The translations under genes were made by a program, and so were the position numbers. Under the pieces are notes generated by a model that did not search any database, was not told the origin of the DNA, and saw only the letters and a list, made by a program, of their open reading frames with translations. A DNA stretch of 64,000 nt from Ecdyonurus torrentis (lineage: Eukaryota; Arthropoda; Insecta; Ephemeroptera; Heptageniidae): assembly GCA_949318235.1 (NCBI GenBank), contig OX439132.1:24601102-24665101 (forward strand), in the 5' to 3' direction. Positions 14,604 to 64,000 of this stretch are shown piece by piece (the stretch's first letter is position 1; each line of letters opens with the position of its first letter).

Positions 14604-15086
14604 ACAAATAAGCGCATCATTTTTGTAATATAAACGTGATATGGTAAAAATATATTAAATCAAAATCAATTGAGACTCAATAAAATCTTGAACTCATACT
14701 TGAACTCAAAAATTTGTTTCTTCTACGCTCTTTGGAAAAAGATTAACCTTTCGACATTTAAATTAATTGTTTTTCCATTCATTCCTACACACGCTATATA
14801 TATTATTTTGATCTTTATAACTCTTTTTATATTATATAATGTTTTAAAAGCAATTAATTTAAATTTAAATCAAAAACAATAAAATTATACAGTAAAAATA
14901 ATGTATATAAGGAATAAGATTGGAGATAAAATTTATATAGTAAAATGTATAATAAAATAAATTTGTAACAATAGAAATAAGAAATTTATTTAATCTTTAC
15001 ATTTACTTACAGAATCACGAGTTACTATAATAGATCGATAAATTCAACTCGTGCGGTGGCTGTATTGTGTTCCAGTTTTTGAGTAA

Positions 15087-15122
<36 letters not shown>

Positions 15123-15250
15123 AGAAAGAAGCATCTGTACCAAGTTTCAATTCTTCCAATGTGTCTGAAAAAAAATGTAATATGATAAACTTTTTTACTA
15201 AAGTTTTAAAATCTAGCGGAAGTAAAAAGTAGAAATAAAATATGCTAAAT

Positions 15251-15251
<1 letters not shown>

Positions 15252-15292
<41 letters not shown>
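15252..15292. repeat. (AG)n microsatellite
   Basis: About 40 bp; a 30-base A run lies 130 bp upstream. Confidence 0.95.
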
Positions 15293-15296
<4 letters not shown>

Positions 15297-17260
15297 CAAC
15301 TTGAGACGCTACTTACATGTTCAATTTGCCAATTTATATAATTTTCAGAATAAGGGACGTTTTAAGCAGAAATCACTTAAAAATAAATGCCATGTATTAA
15401 CTTGATTTCAATGCTTTAAAAAAATGGGTAGCAAAGAAATTACTAATTACAGTACGGATCACGAATAATATAACAAATACGAACAGTACGCACAAAACTA
15501 ATTTCTCCATTACATATTTTTAATGACGTACTGAAGGCTTAAAATCTATACAATACTTAACTGGGATCAACATGAAATCAAATATAAAAATTTAATACAA
15601 AATAGAAAATATAATTTAAAAAACTATATAGCATCATCAATTTATAATGTAATAAAACCCATTCTGTATCGTATATCAAATAAAATAATATTTATTGAAT
15701 CTTTATTTAAATTACAATTTAACCCGTATATTGACATTAATGTTCAAAAAACAATACAAATAAATTTCAATTACATTTTATTACTAGAGAGATAAAAATA
15801 TAATTTAAAACTGAATAATGAGGGTAGTTGAATAAAAAAAAAAGAGCATGTACTTGAATAATAATAATAACTTGTATGTTAGATATAAATGATAGCTGTA
15901 GAGATGTAGGGCATATAGAATCGCATGATTATAATTGCGAGAAGTGATATACTGTGACAGGAAAGATATGTAATGCATCATAATATAATGCATTGTTACA
16001 TGTTTCATGTTATATGTATGTGTAGGTGTTCTTGTTTGGTGCTTTGTTAATATCATGCAAATTATTTACAATACTTGACCAAATAGGGGGAGAATATTCA
16101 TATAACACACAAAGGACTGTTTCTGATTAGACCTTGCTTTATTTTCACACACACACACACTTTTTATTATTATTATTTATTTTTTAATGGAAGGAAAAAA
16201 TTGTTGAATTACGTTATTTCAATTTATGGAAAGAAACATAAGGTATTAAAGCCACACATAATAGATTAGCATATCGATTAAATCAGTAATAAATATTTAC
16301 TTTAAAAATATATTAATATGTATCGCTATATCGTATTCTAATATTTTTTATATTTACTGCAATTTATAGCTTTTTAGGGGAAAATCTAAAGAATGAAGTT
16401 GCCTTAAAAAAAAAACTTTGACAAAAGCGTTTCTGTTGGACAAAAACCCTATTATTACTATAATTTGTACTAAAATAGAAGATTTCAAATTTTATAGTAC
16501 ATATAGTAATGTAACTGAAACTGTTCATCAAACTTTGTAAAAGCTAAAGAATTTTGACATGAACTCTATAGAACATAACATATTTCTTCTCATAAATTTG
16601 TAATAAAATATAAAGAAAATCTACGTCATATTATTTAATTTTGTTGGAAAATTTTTATAGAATTATCCTCATTATATTTTATATAGAATAATTATACAAG
16701 AGGGAGATTTATATAATAATTTTAATCTTCGCTCTAGATTTATTTCTGAGTTTAAGAGAGGGATTTGTGACTCTCTTTGTTATAATCTGTGGTATTATAT
16801 GACTGAAACTTATATTTATATATACATTGTTTTTACTTACAATTTAATTAACTTCGCTCTTTTTTTTCTCTCTCTCTCTCTCTCTCTTTTTCTATATAAA
16901 ACTCGCATGCAGAAATGCGGACTCAGAAATAGGTCATATTTTTGCAATTCTGTAACTATACATAATGCTTCATTTAATATTTTTATATAAATATAAAAGT
17001 TTTAGAATCTAACTTCTCTTTCAGAATGTACAAAGAAAATTAAAATCACTATTAAATATACGAAAGAAAAAATAAGACAAAGTAGAGACCTATTGTAGTA
17101 AGTCACTACCTTTATCTCCTTTTTGGATAACTTATGACAGAAATAAAAATAATAAAACATGTTTCGTTATTAATTAATAAGGACCTCAAACGTTATGCTC
17201 TTGAACTTTCCAAAATGAGAATGAACTCATATAAGCTTTATGCCACCACCAGCTATAAAA

Positions 17261-17330
17261 CTGACCTTACAATAACAATACAATGCTCTGTTTACATATT
17301 ATGTTAATTTGTTATTGTTAGCAAGGTCAG
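17261..17330. repeat. Imperfect stem-loop
   Basis: ctgaccttacaataacaata pairs with the reverse complement of ttattgttagcaaggtcag about 30 bases downstream. A small inverted repeat of unknown role. Confidence 0.4.
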
Positions 17331-17911
17331 CAGCTACCTGCTGTCATCACCATAATATTGTTACACCAAGTTGAAAAATGTCAACAAAATATATAATTAA
17401 TTTTAGCACCTGTTACGCCTTTTATGTATACAATATATTAAATATTTATTAAATTATTATTAATTACTTTTTTTTTAATACATAAAAAAAATTGTTTTCA
17501 ATTTTTTAAGTTTTTTATTTTATTTGATATTATAATGTGTTAAATAAAGAAAAGAATTGAAAGTAAGTTGTTTTTTCTTCTTAAATCATGTACTCAGCGG
17601 GTGAGGGTAAAAGCAAGTACACGTAATTAACAAGACATAAATGAGTTTGTCAAATGTGCGAAAAAAAAATAATATAAAGCTTGGCACATTTTTTTTTTTT
17701 CTCTTTTACTTTTTCAAGTTAATACAAAAGTAGAACACCAAGAAAATAATTTACTCGTGTTTACTCCACAAAACTCATTACGAAACATTTAAATAAATAA
17801 ACTCACTTTTTTAAAATACTTTTTCACATTTGTACAATTTTTTTTTATTAAATGTGTAAACGCTTTTGTTCAAAATACATGACTATATACGTAAAATATA
17901 TAAAATAAAGT

Positions 17912-17946
<35 letters not shown>

Positions 17947-19209
17947 TAAAATGAGTAAATACACGTTTTACATTTCTTTAAACAATCTAATTACTTTTTT
18001 TTATTCTTTTTGTGTTAAAAAAAGTATTCTCGAGCAAAATAATATTCCATGGTGCAGTGCTGAAGTAATAAATTATCTTGTTCCACTTATATTTGATTTC
18101 TTCTGGTATTTAAAAATACTAAAAATAATACATAATGAAATGTCATTTATACTGTAAACACGTATTTCAATAACTCTTTGTGAACTTTATTGTGCTTAAT
18201 ATGATGATACAAAAAAACACACAAACACTATTTTATAAAAATTTAAAGTTCATATTAAATTTGCAAAAGAATGTTTTATAATACTGATCAAAACATCAGA
18301 ACTTATAAATTGAATTATTTAAAAAAAAAAAAAAACGTTTTTTTTTTATATATAATAATATATTATGTGTAAATAAAAAGGAAGCTGTAGACTATAAATA
18401 AAAATGTGAATTTCTTGACAGATTCTATTTGATACAATAAATTTTTCATCTCTTGTGTTGTTTATTTTGTATGCTGCCCACCGTGAAAACGTTTCTATTT
18501 CACTAAAAAAAAAAAAGAGAGAAAAAAAAATGACAGATAATACGTTAGGGATTGAACTTATAAAAAAATATAGCATATTATAAAAAAATAAAAAAAATAG
18601 ACGTATCAAAAGAATGAGAAAAGTTAAAAACTACAATACATGTAGGTACTTGTATAAAGTAAAAAAAAAATAATTTAAATTTTTAAATCGTCACGTTGTA
18701 AATTATTGAGTTACACGAAATTCGTCCATTACATTAAATTATCGTCGTTGTTACAAAAAAAAAAAATTTAAACTGTATAATGTTTAGGCTTGACTTCAAA
18801 TTTTGGCCAACTCTTCTTACACGTATAACCTCAACAACAGCAGATAAAAACTCAAGTAATGACTCAAAAAGGATATGTTAAAATTTAAAATCATTGTTGT
18901 ACATATATATTTACATTATCATTTCAACAAATTGATTGGCATATTGAATTGTGCAGCTTGACATTCTATAAATAATAAAAATGTAAAATAGGACCATTTA
19001 ACTATTGAAATAATACTCTGCAAATGATCGGCCTCATATTTTAGCATGATTTTTTTTAAATTGTTTTTTTCCAGTTTGTGTGGCATTTTTATTTTTATCC
19101 CACGTAAAACTTAAAGTTGATAAATGATTAACTTACTTTATAATATATTATAAGAATATGTATAATCTGATTTATTTGATTGCAATATTGTTATTTTTGT
19201 GTGTTACAG

Positions 19210-59724
<40,515 letters not shown>

Positions 59725-59931
59725 CCCCTGGAAAACTCACGGCAATTAGTGCAAACCCCTGAGGATTCTAGACTTTAATTGCCGTGAAAACTAATTTATG
59801 GAGCTTAAATACGTAAATTGATTTTATACTTGTGTTCAGTGGAAGAGATTTTGCTCCTTAGACTTCAAATATAAATTAAAATAATAGAGAGATTATAATT
59901 AAAATGTTGTTTCCTATAATAACCATTTATA

Positions 59932-59937
59932 AATAAA
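59932..59937 (+). promoter_or_regulatory. Candidate poly(A) signal of the scaffold gene
   Basis: An AATAAA hexamer lies about 210 bp after the scaffold stop codon. In DNA this AT-rich the hexamer is common by chance, so position is the only support. Confidence 0.35.
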
Positions 59938-60704
59938 TATTTATTATGGAAAATTTAGACGCGATGTAAGTTTGAGATTCAGACTCTTGCTACTAAAAAC
60001 GTCATTTTCAAACTTAAACGCATTTAAATTAGACATATATAAGCATTATAAATGGTTTTCATATTCTAAAATATTATAATAAGTGTTTAAAAAAATATTT
60101 AAAAAAATATATTAAAAAAAAAGATTAATTTTTTATTGCTAGTGTATTATAATTATATTTGTGATGAAACTATTTACTGATTCTCCATAATATTAAATAC
60201 ACTTCGTGCTTATCATCAAAGGAAATACTACACAGTAAAGTGGTTATCTTCAGTAACAATTCTGTCCTCAAATCTTCTATTGACTTCACTGTATAGAAAT
60301 ATTAATAATAATAAAAATGTAGTAAGTAATTTCTGTAAAATTGAAATCATAGAATAACATCTCATAAAGAAAAAAAAAAACAAAAAAACAATTGTAGTCT
60401 CGACCTAACTTTCATTATTTCGTAAAAAAAAACTATTTTATAATATTACAGTCTGTAAAATACAGTTTTTTTTATCATTTACATTATTTGTTTAAGTCAT
60501 TATGTTTTTGTGCCAATTATGTCTTTGTGACTTTTGTGTGTAAGTGGATTTTAGTTTCAAAATATTTAGTCCTGAAAGTAAAGTTTGAATATTTAAGTAT
60601 CCGTTAATATCTATGATAAAATATATTAAATAAATATTAATAGATTATTGTATTCAACATAAAAAAAATGCGTGTTTTTTAAAGTCTGTCCGAGGTAAGA
60701 CAAC

Positions 60705-60814
<110 letters not shown>

Positions 60815-62191
60815 AAAAAAGAGCATCATACCACGACAGACTTTCATAACATACAGTAGAGAAATGCATAATAGTGATAATAAAGCAATAGTTACATATT
60901 GAAAATAACTCTAAACCTATTTTTGTTATTTAAAAAAAATATATGATTTTTCCCACATTAATATTTTGCAGAAGGCTTTAAAAAAATACATTTTATTTTT
61001 AAATCCAAAATTATTTATGTTATATTGTAATAATAAATAACAAAAATAAACAAACTTACACCTATAAGTCATTTGTGCTTGTGAGAAAAATATTCTGCTC
61101 TTAGACAAAAGTATATTTGCTTTTGCTTGTGTGTATATTGAAAAATTAAGGGAATGGTTTGGTTAAAAAAAAAAGTGTATAGAAAATGAGATAAATATTT
61201 GCTGTGTCAAGATATTTTTGTAAAGATTGAAAAAAATATAAAAGAAGTTTTGATTTTGTGAAGCATATGAATTAATCGGAATAAAAATGGGATCGAAATC
61301 TTTAAAAAATTTAACATTGCGTTAAAATTTACGTTGAAGTTAAATAAATATAACAATAATAATAATATGAGAAAATTCTTTCTAATTCTGATAAAATTGC
61401 TAATATTTCATGTAAATAATTTATAATTTGTGCAATTTTTTTTAAAAGACTTCGATCTCTATTAAGTAAATGTTAATTGCATAAAATCTTCTTTTGTAAT
61501 TAGTTTTAGAGTGTATTCTGTGCTTCCTTATTATACACGTGTTTGATATTGGCGTGTACGTAAGTAAAGAAAGGAGTCAGGAAAATCAGCAGTTACCTTA
61601 CCAAAGAAAAGAGGAATTTATCATTGTATGCTGGTGTAAATATGATAAGAAAACAAATAAATATATTCGTGATTATTACATAATGTATTTTTTTTTATCA
61701 CCCTCTCATTTATTAATAAATTTGGTTTGATTTTTACTGTATACCTTTAGATTTTTAAGTAGAAAATAAAATTAAATATGGTTTTATATAATATAGGAGT
61801 TTATATGAACTGTTTTGTCATAATATTAAAATATCTCACGCAGTTACCTTAAATTGCCATTTACTTGCCTTTTTTTTTTTTTTTTTCAATCCGAAGATTG
61901 TCATAATTTTTATATATTTCTATATTAGTTAATGCTTCAACTTAAAATAATCCACAGCCAGATCTATCTTTAACAACGTAAACCCATCAACTATCATACT
62001 GTAGAAAACTATACTATGCTATATTATTATACTGTGTTAAAACTAGGCTACATGTTTACCATAACTGCAATGCAATGTGCAAACTTTACAGGCGTTTTTT
62101 TTTTTCTTTTTTCTAAGGGAGGGGGGTAATACGTCTTTTATAAATATGGTTAGTGTTACGAAATAAAATACATGTTAGTTTATCAAATTTA

Positions 62192-62379
62192 TTAACCTTC
62201 GAGAGCTTGAATGTGACGCACCATAGCCTCAATACCAGCCCAAGTCTCATCAACAGTGGGTTGGATGTATGAGGGTGGAGGGTCAAAACCGGAACCTCCA
62301 GCGGGCAGTTCCACGGTATAAGAGTATGGCGCACCAGCCACTCCATAAGCATAATCATCCATAGCACCATAGATGAAAT
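62192..62379 (-). CDS. Carboxypeptidase terminal exon with catalytic Glu and specificity Asp
   Basis: Acceptor tccctacag. It encodes [20 protein letters not shown], then [20 protein letters not shown], and ends with a helix, [18 protein letters not shown], then TAA. The Glu of TVEL is the general base and the DD pair marks B-type specificity. The stop overlaps an AATAAA hexamer (- strand TAATAAA). Confidence 0.95.
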
Positions 62380-63967
62380 CTGTAGGGAAAAAGATAGAAT
62401 AATATAACACTGTTATATAGATATACAATGTAATATATTATGAAAGATTAAAATAATGAATGAAATAAACATTTTTGAATAGTCAGTAATTACTAGAATG
62501 TGATTAATAATCAGAGATTAAAGATACTTACTGAATGGGTTACTCTCGCTGAAGATATCGTATTGAGTTCCACTGAAAGCTGCAATAGCAGCAGCTGCAA
62601 CATCACCAGCTGCTTGCTGAAAAAAAAAAAATACAATACTTCACATGATAGAAATGATGAGTTTAATAATAAGCACCCATAAAATAATATTAAAATGAAT
62701 AATATAATATGAAGTAATATTAAAACAAAAAAAGAAATCGGTTGTATTTTGCAATTTAGTGTTAATTTTAAAGAAGATTGCATGCAAAAAACAAAAACAA
62801 TTATAATGTTGATGATAAAATCTTACCATTGCATCAGCATCAGGTGCGGGTGCAACCTGTGTTCCGTATGGGTAGTAAAAGAGCTGTGAAAAAAATATAT
62901 AAACAATAAAACTACAAATTAAAATAATCATACGTTTAGCATGCATGTTATATATTGAGACTATAACACTTGAAAGGGAAATAATTTTATAATATAATAT
63001 AATTTTTCTTCACTTTATTTTTGTACTGTTCAGAAATATAGAATCAACACAAGATAAAATATTGATTTATCAACTAGGAAAACAATTCATGATTTTAACT
63101 CACCGTGCCGTAGCTGTGGATGGTGAGGTAAAGGATGAGGTCACCAGCACTACCTAAGGAACCTATTTGGTTTGCAATACCAGCGCACTCAGGCTCAGAG
63201 AACACATTGGGTCCTGGGTAAGTCTCACTGCACTCGTTGCTGTTGCCATCCTCTGTCAAAAAGTACTAATATTTAATATCTTTCAGGGAAGATATATATT
63301 TCAGAAAGAAAAAAAGTATGCATATAGAACGTCAACTACATGTTTAATTGATAAACTGCAGTTAATTTTTTTATTAACATTTACATTTTTTTACATTTCT
63401 CAACTTACGATTCCACAGCCAGTCAAAGTTCCTGTTGGGATCAGTTCCCACGCAGTTGGAGCCAGGGTTAGGGCGACGAGTTTTGCGCCAGAAACGGCTC
63501 TGATAATGTTAAAATAATGTTAATTATACTAAAAATGGCATCTTTAATACTATGAACAATTACACTTCAGATTAACAGAGTATTAAAAGCATTACAAAGT
63601 TTTGAGTTACATCTGTTATCAAGCCTTGATAAATGACGCAAAAAATGATCAAAACTGTTTTAAAATAAATACTCACATCAGACCAAGTATAGATGTATCC
63701 ATCAGGGTTGGAGACTGGAACGATGTACCAGTCGACGAGTCCCTGAAGCTCTGTTGACGCCATCACCTCCTCGATAGTCTTGAGACAGATTGGTGGTGAA
63801 GCCCACTCTCTTGCGTGGATACCACAGTCCATCCACACTGCCTTCTTGCCAGAGCCGGTTGAGATCTTAAGACCATTCACTGGACGACCCTCTGAGGAAA
63901 CAGCCACTTCGAAGATGGAAGCGACTGAGGGGTTGGCGGCAGCGACCTCTTTGATGTGGGCATCGAT
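62192..63967 (-). CDS. M14A zinc carboxypeptidase, B-type (3' part, 6 exons)
   Basis: Exons on the - strand: 63967-63677, 63499-63409, 63252-63104, 62883-62827, 62616-62532, 62379-62192. They join in frame to 287 codons ending in TAA. Numbered from the first visible residue, the zinc ligands are H51 and E54 (HARE) and H173 (IHSY). The Arg/Asn cluster is R102, N119 and R120 (WRKTR, DPNRN), and the catalytic Glu is E248 (YTVEL). These match bovine CPA H69, E72, H196, R127, N144, R145 and E270. The pair DD at 232-233 places Asp at position 255, which selects for C-terminal Lys/Arg. Such enzymes are secreted zymogens of the arthropod midgut or hepatopancreas. The signal peptide, propeptide and about 18 mature residues lie beyond the right edge. 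The loop between the Tyr248 equivalent and Asp255 seems about three residues short. Confidence 0.95.
62532..62616 (-). CDS. Carboxypeptidase small exon
   Basis: An 85-bp exon with acceptor ttttttcag and donor ttca|gtaagt. It encodes [20 protein letters not shown], then IFSESNPF, and ends in phase 1. It corresponds to the helix and strand before the specificity loop. Confidence 0.93.
62827..62883 (-). CDS. Carboxypeptidase small exon
   Basis: A 57-bp, 19-codon exon, phase 0 at both ends. It encodes [19 protein letters not shown], which follows the zinc His as in the family's LYPWGY segment. Acceptor tttttcacag, donor atg|gtaaga. Confidence 0.93.
63104..63252 (-). CDS. Carboxypeptidase exon with third zinc ligand
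   Basis: Acceptor ttttgacag, donor acg|gtgagt. It encodes [18 protein letters not shown] and ends [10 protein letters not shown], where the His is the third zinc ligand. The Cys of ECSETY pairs with the Cys in the previous exon in family members. Confidence 0.95.
63409..63499 (-). CDS. Carboxypeptidase exon with substrate-carboxylate Arg residues
   Basis: Acceptor attatcag, donor aatc|gtaagt. It encodes [18 protein letters not shown] then [11 protein letters not shown], carrying the equivalents of R127, N144 and R145 and the first Cys of the conserved disulfide. It ends in phase 1. Confidence 0.95.
63677..63967 (-). CDS. Carboxypeptidase exon with HARE zinc site
   Basis: Acceptor cgttag, donor gat|gtgagt on the - strand; 97 codons, phase 0 both ends. 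It encodes [17 protein letters not shown] (zinc His and Glu, and an Arg equivalent to R71) and ends [10 protein letters not shown], both hallmarks of M14A enzymes. Confidence 0.95.
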
Positions 63968-64000
63968 CTAACGGTAATATTAGGAAAATGAACAGTTTTT

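Larger units (their letters stand above)
7745..19209. other. Non-coding AT-rich DNA upstream of the first visible scaffold exon
   Basis: Presumed intron, because the exon at 19210 needs an upstream partner ending in phase 1. It holds microsatellites (listed separately) and long poly-A/T tracts (15090-15119, 17912-17945). GC-richer patches at 10240-10345 and 14040-14270 contain no supported gene. Confidence 0.7.

Noticed and set aside
19158..19209. Hydrophobic, signal-peptide-like start MYNLIYLIAILLFLCVT before PDZ-A
   Set aside because: It reads through a polypyrimidine tract and a good acceptor (tgtgttacag). The exon starts in mid-PDZ fold, so this is intron.

Overview
The window is arthropod nuclear DNA, most likely from a crustacean. 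The DNA outside exons is extremely AT-rich. It is crowded with very long (CT)n/(AG)n, (AT)n and poly-A/T tracts. Exons are short, GC-richer islands bounded by GT-AG sites and separated by introns of up to 28 kb. Crustacean is an inference from the microsatellite load, the pancreatic-type carboxypeptidase B and the style of the LINE; no species is assigned.

Two host genes are present, tail to tail. The first, on the + strand (19210-59724), is the 3' part of a multi-PDZ scaffold gene. Ten exons join in frame (2543 bp, 847 residues counting a split first codon) and encode the second half of one PDZ domain, three complete PDZ domains and long acidic/proline-rich linkers. Its second and third visible PDZ domains most resemble PDZ3 and PDZ4 of PTPN13 (PTP-BL/PTP-BAS), but the reading frame stops just after the last PDZ with no phosphatase domain. 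The second gene, on the - strand (63967-62192), is the 3' part of a secreted M14 zinc carboxypeptidase. Six exons join in frame (861 bp, 286 aa) with all catalytic residues visible and an Asp at the B-type specificity position. About 2.5 kb separates the two stop codons.

Layout: 1-19209 is non-coding (upstream intron or intergenic) with a TA-flanked MITE (2087-2418), a CRE-bearing promoter-like island (about 7500-7744) and many microsatellites. 19210-19842 is the first visible scaffold exon. 19843-47645 is a 27.8-kb intron holding a foldback element (20722-21018), a nearly intact LINE directly beside it (about 21100-25279; PHD + coiled coil + FP25K-like ORF1, and an endonuclease/reverse transcriptase ORF2 broken by one frameshift), and several long hairpins (32163-32248, 35392-35551, 39241-39713). 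47646-59724 holds the remaining nine exons, with a 234-bp MITE flanked by a 9-bp target duplication in the penultimate long intron (58442-58675). 59725-62191 is the intergenic spacer with a 100-bp (AT)n tract. 62192-63967 is the carboxypeptidase.

No tRNA, rRNA, CRISPR or prokaryotic feature was seen. The most interesting content is the apparently phosphatase-less PTPN13-type PDZ array, whose four PDZ domains each carry a different specificity residue, and the set of mobile and foldback elements lodged in its introns. No wholly new multi-gene system could be supported.
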